Source: Marisimplicoccus framensis_A (lineage in GTDB: Bacteria > Bacteroidota > Bacteroidia > Flavobacteriales > Flavobacteriaceae). Taken from it: a DNA stretch of 45,613 bases. Below the pieces are notes generated by a model. That model had not been told where the DNA came from. It saw only the letters and a list, made by a program, of their open reading frames with translations, and searched no databases. The stretch covers positions 1-45,613 of the forward strand of contig JBELLF010000003.1 of NCBI GenBank assembly GCA_042088875.1. The letters run 5' to 3'. A program made the translations under genes and the position numbers. Below are positions 33,339-42,846 of the stretch, piece by piece. Each line of letters begins with the position of its first letter. Positions within the stretch are counted from its first letter, which is position 1.

Positions 33339-34148
33339 ATGAAAGTGTCAATACAGGGAATTAAAGGTTCTTTTCACCATATGGTGGCAAATGAGTATTT
33401 TAAATCTTTTGAATTACTAGAATGTTCAACCTTTGAAAATCTAGTTAAATCAATTGATAAAGAAGAATCTGACTTTGGTGTCATGGCAATTGAAAATTCA
33501 ATTGCTGGATCAATACTTCCAAATTATGCACTAATTGATGAGTATAATCTTTATATAACAGGAGAACATTATTTAAATATAAATCATAATTTAATGTGTC
33601 TGGCTGGGCAAAAAATTGATGAAATATATGAAGTGCAATCACATCCAATGGCTTTACTTCAATGTTCCAAATTTTTTAACAATTATCCTCATATTAAACT
33701 TATTGAGAGCGAGGATACAGCTTTATTTGCAAAAAAAATCAAAGATGAAGAAATGCTAGGTGTTGGTGCCATTGCAAGTAAAGATGCTTCAGAAATATAT
33801 AATTTAGAAATTCTTAACGAATCAATACAAACTATTAAAAATAACAAGACAAGATTTGTGATTCTTGAAAAAAAGAAAACCAATGATGAATTCAATAAAG
33901 CTGCACTAAAGTTTATTCTTGATCATAAAAGAGGAAGTTTAGCTTCAGTTTTAAATTTGATGAGTGATTGTAGTCTAAATCTTACTAAGATTCAATCTTT
34001 ACCAGTAATACAAACACCAGGTAAATACGCTTTTTTTGTTGATATTACTTTTAACTCAGTAGATAACTACAATAAAGCAAAAAAAATTATTGAGATTATG
34101 GCTCAAGAATTTAAAGTTTTAGGTGAATATAAAATTAAAGAATTATGA
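33339..34148 (+). CDS. pheA: Prephenate dehydratase
   Basis: It converts prephenate to phenylpyruvate. The 269 residues hold the PDT domain (GIKGSFHHMVANEYF, VMAIENSIAGSI, and the catalytic TRF in NNKTRFVIL). A C-terminal ACT domain follows (about residues 190-265: RGSLASVLNLMSDCSLNLTKIQSLPV), expected to bind phenylalanine for feedback control. No chorismate mutase domain is present; that activity comes from the fused DAHP synthase gene downstream. It overlaps tyrA by 4 nt. Transcription is under the attenuator immediately upstream. Confidence 0.96.
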   Translation: MKVSIQGIKGSFHHMVANEYFKSFELLECSTFENLVKSIDKEESDFGVMAIENSIAGSILPNYALIDEYNLYITGEHYLNINHNLMCLAGQKIDEIYEVQSHPMALLQCSKFFNNYPHIKLIESEDTALFAKKIKDEEMLGVGAIASKDASEIYNLEILNESIQTIKNNKTRFVILEKKKTNDEFNKAALKFILDHKRGSLASVLNLMSDCSLNLTKIQSLPVIQTPGKYAFFVDITFNSVDNYNKAKKIIEIMAQEFKVLGEYKIKEL

Positions 34149-34993
34149 ATGTAGGAGTAATTGGCTTGGGATTAATAGGAGGGTCTATAGCTTTAAAGAT
34201 TAAGGAAATTGATACAAATACAGTCATTTATGGACTTGATAACGATATGGATTCAATGAGTTATTCTTTAAGCAAAGGTATTATAGATAAAAAATTAGAT
34301 ATCAACTCAATTGATAACTTAAAATATATTTTTATTGCAATACCTGTAGATGCTATCAAAAATGAAATAGAGTCAATATTGAATAAAATCTCAAATAACA
34401 CTTTGGTTGTTGACTTGGGTTCAACAAAGTATGAAATATGTAAAAAAGTAGTAGATCATACTAATAGAAAAAATTTCCTCGCAGCTCATCCAATAGCTGG
34501 TACTGAGTTTTCAGGTCCTTCAGCTGCAACAAAGAATCTTTTTGATAATAAGGTTTTAATTCTCTGTGAGACAGAAAAAACTGATCAAGATTTATTATCA
34601 GATGCTTTAAAAATTTTTGATTTAATGAATATGAATATTATTAATATGGACTCTATTGAACATGATAAGCATATAGCGTATGTGTCTCATCTTTCTCATA
34701 TTTCGTCTTTTATGTTAGGAAAGACTGTAATGAACAAAGAAGAAGATCAAGATACAATTTATGATATGGCTGGAAGTGGATTTGAGTCTACTGTAAGGTT
34801 AGCAAAAAGTTCTCCTGAAACATGGGCATCAATATTTGTGGAAAATAAAAACAATATTGTTGAATCACTTAACGAGTATATCTCCAATATTAATAATTTT
34901 AAAATTTTAATTGAAAACGGTGATAAAGAAAAATTAAGTGCCGAAATGAAAAAAATAAATGGTATTAAAGAAATACTTAACGGAATTAAATAA
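34145..34993 (+). CDS. tyrA: Prephenate dehydrogenase
   Basis: It oxidises prephenate to 4-hydroxyphenylpyruvate. The 282 residues begin with the NAD-binding VGVIGLGLIGGSIAL and show VVDLGSTKYEI, AAHPIAGTEFSGP with the substrate-site His, and the helical C-terminal domain with HDKHIAYVSHLSHISSFML. It lacks an ACT domain, so control of the Tyr branch may rely on the attenuator, which also reads Tyr codons. It overlaps pheA by 4 nt; the next gene starts 6 nt after it. Confidence 0.95.
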   Translation: MNVGVIGLGLIGGSIALKIKEIDTNTVIYGLDNDMDSMSYSLSKGIIDKKLDINSIDNLKYIFIAIPVDAIKNEIESILNKISNNTLVVDLGSTKYEICKKVVDHTNRKNFLAAHPIAGTEFSGPSAATKNLFDNKVLILCETEKTDQDLLSDALKIFDLMNMNIINMDSIEHDKHIAYVSHLSHISSFMLGKTVMNKEEDQDTIYDMAGSGFESTVRLAKSSPETWASIFVENKNNIVESLNEYISNINNFKILIENGDKEKLSAEMKKINGIKEILNGIK

Positions 34994-34999
34994 ATAATT

Positions 35000-36082
35000 A
35001 TGGAAAATAAAAAAGAGTTTAGAAGTTGGTTAGACAAAATGAATCTAGGGCACCCATTGGTTATAGCTGGACCTTGTAGTGCTGAAACTGAAGAGCAAGT
35101 TTTAAAAATTGCCCATGAACTTAAAGATTCAGATGTATCAGCATATAGGGCAGGTATATGGAAACCTAGAACTAGACCTGGTATGTTTGAAGGTGTTGGT
35201 GCAATTGGTCTAAACTGGTTAGAAAAAGTTAAAAAGGAAACAGGTCTTATGATTGCAACAGAAGTTGCAAATTCAGTTCATGTAGATCTTGCACTTAAAC
35301 ATGATGTTGATATATTATGGATTGGGGCTAGGTCTACAGTATCTCCATTTATTGTTCAGGAAATTGCAGATGCACTAAAAGGAACTGACAAAATTGTTTT
35401 GGTTAAGAATCCAGTTAATCCTGATTTAGCTCTTTGGTTGGGAGGTATTGAGAGAATTTACTCTTCTGATATAAACAAAATTGGAGTTATACATAGAGGA
35501 TTCTCATCCTATGATAAATCTAAATACAGAAATAATCCAGAATGGCAAATTGCAGTTGAGCTTCAAAATAATTTTCCTGACCTACCTCTAATATGTGATC
35601 CATCTCATATTGCTGGAAGAAGAGACTTAATTTTTGATTTAAGTCAATCTGCACTAGATTTAAATTTTGATGGTTTAATGATTGAGACACATTGTGACCC
35701 AGATAATGCTTGGAGTGATGCTGCTCAACAAGTAACCCCAAAAAGATTAATTGAAATAATGAAAGATTTAAAAATTAGAGAAAAGACTTCAGAAGTTGAA
35801 GCTTATATAAAAAAACTTAATAATCTTAGATCTCAAATTGATGTTGTAGATCAGAACTTGTTGTCAACATTAGGAAAAAGGATGGAAGTTGCAAAAGAGA
35901 TTGGTCAGCTAAAGTCTGATAATAATGTAGCAATTTTACAAAATAAAAGATGGAACGAAATTCTCGGAAAGATGATTTTAGATGGAGAGGAGCATGGTTT
36001 AAGTGAAGAATTCATTTTAAGAGTTTTTAAAGCAATTCATCAAGAATCAATCAATAATCAAAAAAAAATATTAAATAAATAA
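35000..36082 (+). CDS. Bifunctional DAHP synthase/chorismate mutase
   Basis: A fused enzyme of 360 residues. Residues about 10-260 are a type Ibeta 3-deoxy-7-phosphoheptulonate synthase: IAGPCSAETEEQ, YRAGIWKPRTRPG, LWIGARSTVSPF, ICDPSHIAGRRDLI, GLMIETHCDPDNAWSDAAQQ. Residues about 275-350 are an AroQ chorismate mutase: LRSQIDVVDQNLLSTLGKRM followed by VAKEIGQLK. The fusion supplies the mutase missing from the separate pheA and tyrA products and allows prephenate or chorismate to inhibit the first step of the shikimate pathway. It is part of the pheA operon. Confidence 0.95.
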   Translation: MENKKEFRSWLDKMNLGHPLVIAGPCSAETEEQVLKIAHELKDSDVSAYRAGIWKPRTRPGMFEGVGAIGLNWLEKVKKETGLMIATEVANSVHVDLALKHDVDILWIGARSTVSPFIVQEIADALKGTDKIVLVKNPVNPDLALWLGGIERIYSSDINKIGVIHRGFSSYDKSKYRNNPEWQIAVELQNNFPDLPLICDPSHIAGRRDLIFDLSQSALDLNFDGLMIETHCDPDNAWSDAAQQVTPKRLIEIMKDLKIREKTSEVEAYIKKLNNLRSQIDVVDQNLLSTLGKRMEVAKEIGQLKSDNNVAILQNKRWNEILGKMILDGEEHGLSEEFILRVFKAIHQESINNQKKILNK

Positions 36083-36090
36083 TCTATAAA

Positions 36091-37272
36091 ATGTTATCAG
36101 AAAAAATAAAGTCTTTACCGATATCTCAGACGGTTGCAATGACAGCTAAAGCACATGATTTAAAAAACCAAGGAATAGATGTAATAACTCTAAGTGCAGG
36201 TGAGCCTGACTTTAATATTCCAGATTACATAAAAGAAGCAGCAGTTGAGGCTATTAACGATAATTATCATAAATATTCTCCAGTTGATGGTTATCTTGAT
36301 TTGAAAAAATCAATTTGTAAAAAATTCAAAAGAGATAATAATTTAGATTATGATGTAGACCAAATAGTTGTTTCAACAGGAGCGAAACAATCAATTGCCA
36401 ATGTTTGTATGTCACTTATAAATAAAGGGGATGAAGTCTTAATCCCTACTCCATATTGGGTAAGTTACAGTGCCATGGTGGCATTAGCCGAAGGAGTACC
36501 TGTATTTATAAATCCAGAGGAGGACTCAAATTATAAAATTACTGCTCAACAACTTGAATCTGCAATAACAGATAAAACAAAAATGTTAATGCTTAACTCA
36601 CCTAATAACCCAAGTGGATCAGTTTTTACTGAACAAGAATATCTTGAATTTTCAAAAGTTCTTTTGAAGTATCCAAATATAATTATTATATCAGATGAAA
36701 TTTATGAACACATAAATTATGGAGTAAAATCTGTAAGTTTTGCAAGCATACCTGGAATGTTTGATAGAACAGTTACTGTAAATGGAATTTCAAAAGCTTA
36801 TGCAATGACTGGATGGAGAATAGGTTATTTAGGAGCCCCTAAAGTAATAGCCAAAGCTTGTAATAAAATGCAAGGCCAAATAACAAGTGGAGCAAATTGC
36901 ATTGCTCAAAGAGCTACAATTAAAGCACTAGAAGAGTCTCCTGAAAAGATCCAATACATGGTCGACGAATTTAAGATTAGAAGAGATTTTATAATAGATC
37001 TTGTAACAAAAATCAATGGCTTTAATATAAAACAACCTCCTATGGGAGCATTTTATATTTTCCCAGATATCTCAGAATTATTTGGTAAAACGTTTAAAGG
37101 TGTAACTATCAATGATGCAAATGATTTATCAATGCTTATTCTCGAAAAAGCTCATGTTGCAACTGTTCCTGGGGATGCTTTTGGTTATCCTAACTGTATT
37201 AGAATTTCTTACTCAGCTTCAAGAGAACAAATTGAAGAAGCAATAAAAAGAATAAAAGACTTATTATCTTGA
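36091..37272 (+). CDS. Class I aminotransferase (aspartate/aromatic)
   Basis: A PLP enzyme of 393 residues of the AspC Ib group. It contains LSAGEPDFN, IPTPYWVSYSAMV, LNSPNNPSGSVFT, DEIYEHINYG, the Schiff-base Lys235 in NGISKAYAMTGWRIGY, and the substrate-binding Arg in IRISYS. Position in the pheA-tyrA-DAHP operon suggests the last transamination to Phe and Tyr, with aspartate also likely. Its stop codon overlaps the TTG start of rsmG. Confidence 0.94.
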   Translation: MLSEKIKSLPISQTVAMTAKAHDLKNQGIDVITLSAGEPDFNIPDYIKEAAVEAINDNYHKYSPVDGYLDLKKSICKKFKRDNNLDYDVDQIVVSTGAKQSIANVCMSLINKGDEVLIPTPYWVSYSAMVALAEGVPVFINPEEDSNYKITAQQLESAITDKTKMLMLNSPNNPSGSVFTEQEYLEFSKVLLKYPNIIIISDEIYEHINYGVKSVSFASIPGMFDRTVTVNGISKAYAMTGWRIGYLGAPKVIAKACNKMQGQITSGANCIAQRATIKALEESPEKIQYMVDEFKIRRDFIIDLVTKINGFNIKQPPMGAFYIFPDISELFGKTFKGVTINDANDLSMLILEKAHVATVPGDAFGYPNCIRISYSASREQIEEAIKRIKDLLS

Positions 37273-37892
37273 CTGAAATAGATAAATATTTTCCAAAATT
37301 AACTCAAGAACAAAAAGAAAAGTACTCTAAACTAGTTCAATTATACAAATACTGGAATTCAAAAGTAAATTTAATTTCTAGGAAGGACATAGATAATCTA
37401 GAAATTAATCACATTCTTCATTCATTGTCTATTGTAAAAATTGTAAGCTTTAAAGATTCAACATCAGTACTTGATGTTGGAACAGGTGGAGGTCTTCCGG
37501 GTATACCTTTAGCAATTTTTTTCCCAAAAGTTAATTTCACATTAATAGACAGTATTGGGAAAAAAATAAAAGTTGTAAAATCAATATGTAGCGAGTTATC
37601 AATAAACAACGTAAATGCTATAAATGATAGAGTAGAAAATCATCTAGATCATTATGATTTTATATTATCAAGGGCTGTTACTAGAATGGATAATTTTTAT
37701 AAACTAGTTTATAAAAATTTTAGATATGATTCATCAAATAAAATGAAAAATGGAATAATTTCATTGAAAGGTGGTGATTTAGATGAAGAGTTAAAAGATT
37801 TCAATAAGAAAAATATTTATGATATAAATGAATATTTTAATTATGAATTCTTTCAAACAAAAAAGATCATATATATCCCTTTTCAAAAATAA
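37269..37892 (+). CDS. rsmG: 16S rRNA (guanine-527-N7)-methyltransferase
   Basis: It methylates G527 in 16S rRNA with SAM. The 207 residues show YKYWNSKVNLISRKDIDNL, the SAM-binding VLDVGTGGGLPGIPLAIFFP, and a typical ILSRAVTRM segment. The start is TTG in the context TTGA, overlapping the aminotransferase stop by 4 nt. No ATG in frame lies near, and the N-terminal TEIDKYFPKLTQEQKEKY is family-like, so the TTG is likely genuine. Confidence 0.94.
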   Translation: MTEIDKYFPKLTQEQKEKYSKLVQLYKYWNSKVNLISRKDIDNLEINHILHSLSIVKIVSFKDSTSVLDVGTGGGLPGIPLAIFFPKVNFTLIDSIGKKIKVVKSICSELSINNVNAINDRVENHLDHYDFILSRAVTRMDNFYKLVYKNFRYDSSNKMKNGIISLKGGDLDEELKDFNKKNIYDINEYFNYEFFQTKKIIYIPFQK

Positions 37893-37895
37893 ATT

Positions 37896-38600
37896 ATGTT
37901 TCAAAAAATAATTTTTACATTTTTAAGCCTTCTGGCCCTTTTTAGTTGTAAAAGAGTCGACGATAAATCAAAAACTAAAATTGAACCTTCAGAAGAATTA
38001 AAAGTTGAAATAATAAATGAAGAAATAATTGAAGATCCTAAAAATGATTTAAAACTTACTGATGAAAATATTATTGAATTTTTATATGAGTATGAAAAAA
38101 ATAATAAAGAGAATAAAGTCAGAATTTATACTGACTTTGGACAAATTGAAATATTATTATATAATAATACGCCCTACCATAGATCAAACTTCATTTTCTT
38201 GGCCAAGAAAAAGTATTTTGAAGGAACTCAATTTTATAGAGTTATAAATAATTTTGTTATTCAAGCTGGAAATAGTGATAATATTTCTGTTTCCAAGAAG
38301 AGAAAAAATATTGGAAAATATCTACTTCCAAATGATTTCAATAAAGGACACTTCCACAAAAGAGGAGCTATAAGTATGCCAAGTAGCTCACTGGACAATC
38401 CATATAAAATGGCGTCACCTTTTGAATTTTTTATTGTCCAAAAAAAAGAGGGAGCAAATCATTTAGACGGGAACTATACTGTTTTTGGAGAAGTTATAAA
38501 AGGAATGGATACGGTTGATAGAATAGCATCTATTCCAACAGATGAAATTGATTGGCCAATAAACAATGTTTACATTAATAAAGTTGAAATAATTGATTAA
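37896..38600 (+). CDS. Cyclophilin-type peptidyl-prolyl isomerase lipoprotein
   Basis: A 234-residue protein with a lipoprotein leader (FLSLLALFSC, Cys18) and an acidic, low-complexity linker to about residue 70. A cyclophilin domain follows: VRIYTDFGQIEILLYNN, TPYHRSNFIFLAKKKYFEGTQFYRVINNFVIQAGN, and GNYTVFGEVIKGMDTVDRIASIPTD. It would assist folding of envelope proteins in the periplasm. It follows rsmG by 3 nt, so it may be the last gene of the long pheA transcript. It is convergent with pruA (3 nt apart). Confidence 0.92.
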   Translation: MFQKIIFTFLSLLALFSCKRVDDKSKTKIEPSEELKVEIINEEIIEDPKNDLKLTDENIIEFLYEYEKNNKENKVRIYTDFGQIEILLYNNTPYHRSNFIFLAKKKYFEGTQFYRVINNFVIQAGNSDNISVSKKRKNIGKYLLPNDFNKGHFHKRGAISMPSSSLDNPYKMASPFEFFIVQKKEGANHLDGNYTVFGEVIKGMDTVDRIASIPTDEIDWPINNVYINKVEIID

Positions 38601-38603
38601 AAA

Positions 38604-40229
38604 TTATCCCATAAATGGGTATTTGAAATCTTTTGGTGGAACAAAAACTTCTTTAATTAGTCTGGGTGAAACCCATCTCAGTAAGTTTAAATAGGAGCCA
38701 GCCTTATCATTTGTTCCAGATCCCCTAGCTCCTCCAAATGGTTGTTGACCAACCACAGCTCCAGTACATTTATCATTAATGTAAAAGTTACCTGCACAAT
38801 TTTTAAGTTTGTCAACAGCTTCACTAAGTACATATCTATCATCACAAAAAATTGCTCCAGTTAAAGCATATTCTGATGTCTCGTCAACTAAATTTAATGT
38901 TTTGTTCCAATCTTTATCATCATACTCATAGATTGTTACTAAAGGTCCAAAGAGTTCAGTTTCCATTGAGTAATATTTTGCATTAGAAGTTTTGATAACA
39001 GTTGGTTCAATAAAGTATCCTTTCGACTTATCATATCCACCACCAATTAAAATTTCAGCATCCGTATCTGATTTTACTTTTTCTATAACTCCTGCAAGCT
39101 TGTCAAATGAATTTTCATGAATCACAGCAGTCATGAAATTTTTAAAATCTTCTGGACTTCCCATTTTGATTTTTGAAATTTCAGATTTTAATTTTTCATA
39201 AAAAACTTTAGATATAGATTTTGGTAAATAAATTCTTGAAGCTGCAGAACATTTTTGTCCTTGAAACTCAAATGCACCTCTTATTACTGCAGTCACAAAT
39301 TCATCAACATTAGCTGAATTATGAGCAATTATAAAATCTTTACCTCCTGTTTCTCCAACAATTCTTGGATATGAATTATAGTTTTCAATATTTGCTCCTA
39401 TTTTTTTCCATAAACCTTTAAAAACAGATGTTGAACCAGTGAAATGGATTCCAGCAAAGTGCTTAGATTCGAGAATGGTATTTGTTATCATTTCAGGATC
39501 GCCATAAACAGCATTTATAACACCATCGGGTAAACCAGCTTCTTTAAAAACATCAATTACAACTTTAGCAGAATATATTTGATGATCACTAGGTTTCCAA
39601 ACAACTGTATTACCCATCATTGCTGCACTACCTGGAAGATTGCCTGATATCGCAGTAAAGTTAAATGGAGTAACAGCATAAACAAACCCTTCAAGAGGTC
39701 TGTAACCAAGCTGATTCCATACACCTGGATCAGATTTTGGCTGCTGACTGTAAATATGCTGCATACTATATACATTAAACTTTAAAAAATCTATAAGTTC
39801 ACATGCTGCATCAATTTCTGCTTGAAAGATTGTTTTGGATTGAGCTAACATTGTAGCTGCATTAATTTTATCTCTATATGGTCCAGCAACTAATTCGGCA
39901 GCCTTTAAAAAAATAGACGCTCTTTCTTCCCACCTCATATTAGACCAATTTTCTTTAGCATCTAGGGCAGATTTTATTGCCAATTCTACATGTTTTTTTT
40001 CTGCTAGATAGTATTTTCCTAGAATATGTTTATGATCATGTGGAGGAGACATAGAAGCAGTCTTTGAACTCTCAATAAATTTTCCACCAATCCACAATTT
40101 GACATCAGTTTTCGAGTTTCTGAGTTTTTTATATTCTTTTAAAACAGACTCTTTCTCAGGACTATTATTTTTGTATTCTTTTATTGGTTCGTTGATTGGA
40201 ATTGGAACATTTACTATTGAGTTATTCAT
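38604..40229 (-). CDS. pruA: L-glutamate gamma-semialdehyde dehydrogenase
   Basis: It oxidises glutamate 5-semialdehyde (P5C) to glutamate in proline degradation, with NAD+. The 541-residue length and segments match the family: AVTPFNFTAI, VWKPSDHQIYSAKVVID, FTGSTSVFK, the general base Glu293 in VGETGGKD, the nucleophile Cys327 in FQGQKCSAASRIYL, and the C-terminal QQPFGGARGSGTNDKAG. No PRODH domain is fused to it. It is divergent from the NQR operon. Confidence 0.97.
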   Translation of the reverse strand: MNNSIVNVPIPINEPIKEYKNNSPEKESVLKEYKKLRNSKTDVKLWIGGKFIESSKTASMSPPHDHKHILGKYYLAEKKHVELAIKSALDAKENWSNMRWEERASIFLKAAELVAGPYRDKINAATMLAQSKTIFQAEIDAACELIDFLKFNVYSMQHIYSQQPKSDPGVWNQLGYRPLEGFVYAVTPFNFTAISGNLPGSAAMMGNTVVWKPSDHQIYSAKVVIDVFKEAGLPDGVINAVYGDPEMITNTILESKHFAGIHFTGSTSVFKGLWKKIGANIENYNSYPRIVGETGGKDFIIAHNSANVDEFVTAVIRGAFEFQGQKCSAASRIYLPKSISKVFYEKLKSEISKIKMGSPEDFKNFMTAVIHENSFDKLAGVIEKVKSDTDAEILIGGGYDKSKGYFIEPTVIKTSNAKYYSMETELFGPLVTIYEYDDKDWNKTLNLVDETSEYALTGAIFCDDRYVLSEAVDKLKNCAGNFYINDKCTGAVVGQQPFGGARGSGTNDKAGSYLNLLRWVSPRLIKEVFVPPKDFKYPFMG

Positions 40230-40310
40230 AACATAATTTTTGGTTATTAAAATTAGTTTAATTTGATAATATTTTAATAAAAATACTTTTTTTTCTTGGC
40301 GTGTTTATAG

Positions 40311-40318
40311 TAAATTTG
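40311..40318 (+). promoter_or_regulatory. Candidate -7 box of the NQR operon
   Basis: TAAATTTG matches TAnnTTTG, 21 nt before the nqrA ATG; transcription would begin near 40323. The nearest TTG (40296-40298) is only 12 nt upstream of the box, shorter than usual, so the -33 part is not well supported. The 110-nt divergent gap to pruA holds no other clear signal. Confidence 0.45.
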
Positions 40319-40339
40319 CTCACGTAAATTATAAAATTT

Positions 40340-41689
40340 ATGTCAAAAGACATAAGCATCCAAAATGGTGCTAATTTAAATTTAAAAGGACTTGCTTCAA
40401 AAGAATTTGAAGTTGCAAATAAAAGCTTAACCTACGCTCTAAATCCTGACGACTTCTTTTCTTTAGTTCCACGTATGCTTGTTAAAGAGGGTGATTTTAT
40501 CAAGAAAGGTGACCCTGTCTTTTTCGATAAAAATGATGAAAATATTAAAATTGTTTCTCCAGTAAGTGGAAAAATTAAACAAATTGTAAGAGGAGAAAAA
40601 AGAAAAATTTTAAATGTAATAATTGAAAGGAGTGGAGATGATGTCAGAAACTTTGATATTCCTGACTTAAAAAGTATTCCTCATGAGAGTATTATTAAAC
40701 TATTAATAAACTCAGGTACATTAGCATACATTAGACAAAGGCCATATAATATTATTGCCAGACCTAACAGGCTGCCTAAATCCATCTTTGTCTCTTCATA
40801 CAGCACAGCTCCATATGCAGCAGATTATGAATTTTTAATGAGCGATAGGCTAAATGATTTACAAGTTGGTATTAATGTTTTAGGAAAAATTATTAACAAG
40901 CCAATTAACTTCTGTGTATCATCAACTAAAGAAAGTATTTTCAATCAACTTAAAAATGTTGAACTTTATATTATTAAAGGAAATCATCCAGCTGGAAATG
41001 AAAGCTTTCAAATTAATAGAATTGATCCTATAAATTCAGGTGAAGTAGTCTGGGTTGTAAAACCTGAGGATCTAGCTAATATTGGATCCTTTTTCAAAAC
41101 TGGTCAATATTGTTCTGATAGAACTATAGCAATTTCTGGGGATTCTATTAATTCATCAAAATATTTTAAGACAACTATTGGTTCTGAGATTTCTTCATTA
41201 TTCAATAAAACAGATAATTTACCCACCTTAAACTGTAGAATAATAAATGGAGATCCACTTAGTGGATCTAAGGTTGATTATTCAGGATTTATTGGATATT
41301 ATAATAATGCAATATCTGTAATTGAAGAAGGAAATAATTACAGAATGTTAGGATGGCTTCCATTTATGTATAACTCAGTTCCTAGCCTTTCTAAAACTTC
41401 ATTATCATGGTTACTAGGAGGTGAGAAAAAAGTTAATACAAACCTAAACGGTGAAGAAAGAGCAATAGTTGTAACTGGAGAAATGGAAAAATATTTTCCC
41501 ATGAATATTTTTCCAATGCAATTAATTAAAGCGTGTATGACGGGTGATATTGAAAAAATGGAATCTCTGGGTATCTACGAAGTTGTACCTGAAGATTTCG
41601 GTCTAGTTGATTTTTCATGTACTTCAAAAATTGAGGCACAGGAAATTATAAAAAACGGAATTGAAATAATGTTAAAAGAAGTAGGCTAA
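40340..41689 (+). CDS. nqrA: Na+-NQR subunit A
   Basis: A peripheral cytoplasmic subunit of the sodium-pumping NADH:quinone reductase. The 449 residues show the Flavobacteria-type start KDISIQNGANLNLKG, a lipoyl-like motif region (KEGDFIKKGDPVFFDKNDENIKIVSPVSGKI), and the RPYNIIARPNRLPKSIFVSSYSTAP and FFKTGQYCSDRTIAISGDSI segments characteristic of NqrA. Its stop shares one base with the nqrB start. It is the first gene of the operon. Confidence 0.96.
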   Translation: MSKDISIQNGANLNLKGLASKEFEVANKSLTYALNPDDFFSLVPRMLVKEGDFIKKGDPVFFDKNDENIKIVSPVSGKIKQIVRGEKRKILNVIIERSGDDVRNFDIPDLKSIPHESIIKLLINSGTLAYIRQRPYNIIARPNRLPKSIFVSSYSTAPYAADYEFLMSDRLNDLQVGINVLGKIINKPINFCVSSTKESIFNQLKNVELYIIKGNHPAGNESFQINRIDPINSGEVVWVVKPEDLANIGSFFKTGQYCSDRTIAISGDSINSSKYFKTTIGSEISSLFNKTDNLPTLNCRIINGDPLSGSKVDYSGFIGYYNNAISVIEEGNNYRMLGWLPFMYNSVPSLSKTSLSWLLGGEKKVNTNLNGEERAIVVTGEMEKYFPMNIFPMQLIKACMTGDIEKMESLGIYEVVPEDFGLVDFSCTSKIEAQEIIKNGIEIMLKEVG

Positions 41690-42846
41690 TGGATTTTATT
41701 AGAAAACAAGTTGATATGCTAAAAAAACCCTTCGATAAGGGAGGTAAATTAGAAAAGTTATATCCTGCATTTAATGCATTTGAGACAATGCTTTTTGTAC
41801 CAAATCATACCACCTCCAAAGGATCACATATTAGAGATGGTGTTGATTTAAAAAGAACAATGATAACAGTCATAATAGCTCTTGTTCCTGCTTTGTTCTA
41901 TGGTATGTACAATACAGGTTATCAATATTATGTTCAAACTGATATTCAGTTTACTTTTATTGATGCTGTCTTGCATGGTGCCTATAAAATTTTTCCAATG
42001 ATTGCTGTTTCTTACGCCGTTGGTTTAGCAATTGAATTTGCATTTGCAGTTTATAGAAATCACCCGGTTAATGAAGGGTATTTAGTTACAGGACTTCTTA
42101 TACCAATGATAATGCCTATTGACATGCCTCTTTGGATGCTTGCAATATCAGTTATTTTTGCAGTATTAATTGCCAAGGAAGCTTTTGGTGGTACAGGAAT
42201 GAATATTTTAAATCCTGCATTGACTGCAAGAGCTTTTGCATTTTTTGCTTATCCCACATTTATGTCTGGTGATAAAGTATGGGTCTCTGAGGCATCTAAT
42301 GTTGATGGAATTTCTGGTGAAACTATTTTAGGGACATTAGCTGCGAATGGAGAGGTTGCATATTCATCCGCTAGTATGTTCATGGGTTCAATACCTGGAT
42401 CTGTTGCTGAGACGTCTGTTTTCTTTGTTTTGATTGGAGCCCTGCTTCTAATTATAACTGGAGTTGGTAGTTGGAGAATTATGTTAAGTGGAGTAATTGG
42501 AGCTTCTGTAGTTGGAATTTTATTTAATCTCTGGGGGGCAAATTCCTTGATGAGTTTTGAATGGTATAATCACCTATTAGTTGGAGGTTTTGCTTTTGGT
42601 ATTGTTTTTATGGCTACTGACCCTGTTTCTGCAGCTCAAACCACAAAAGGAAAATGGATATATGGATTTCTAGTTGGAGTATTCTGTATACTTATTAGAG
42701 TATTTAATCCTGCCTATCCAGAAGGAGTTATGCTTGCAATTTTATTAATGAATGTTTTTGCTCCATTGATAGACCACTACGTAATAGAAACTAACGTAAG
42801 CATGAGAAGAAAAAGATGGCGAGATGTTAAATTAGAAACTGCATAA
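41689..42846 (+). CDS. nqrB: Na+-NQR subunit B (variant SGET flavinylation motif)
   Basis: An integral-membrane subunit of about 9-10 helices that binds riboflavin and a covalent FMN. The 385 residues show KRTMITVIIALVPALFYGMYNTG and the AKEAFGGTGMNILNPALTARAFAFFAYP stretch. The covalent FMN site, usually DGxSGAT, reads DGISGET with Glu211 and Thr212. The acceptor Thr remains, but the Ala of the ApbE recognition motif has become Glu. The rest is typical. It overlaps nqrA and nqrC by one base each. Confidence 0.95.
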   Translation: MDFIRKQVDMLKKPFDKGGKLEKLYPAFNAFETMLFVPNHTTSKGSHIRDGVDLKRTMITVIIALVPALFYGMYNTGYQYYVQTDIQFTFIDAVLHGAYKIFPMIAVSYAVGLAIEFAFAVYRNHPVNEGYLVTGLLIPMIMPIDMPLWMLAISVIFAVLIAKEAFGGTGMNILNPALTARAFAFFAYPTFMSGDKVWVSEASNVDGISGETILGTLAANGEVAYSSASMFMGSIPGSVAETSVFFVLIGALLLIITGVGSWRIMLSGVIGASVVGILFNLWGANSLMSFEWYNHLLVGGFAFGIVFMATDPVSAAQTTKGKWIYGFLVGVFCILIRVFNPAYPEGVMLAILLMNVFAPLIDHYVIETNVSMRRKRWRDVKLETA

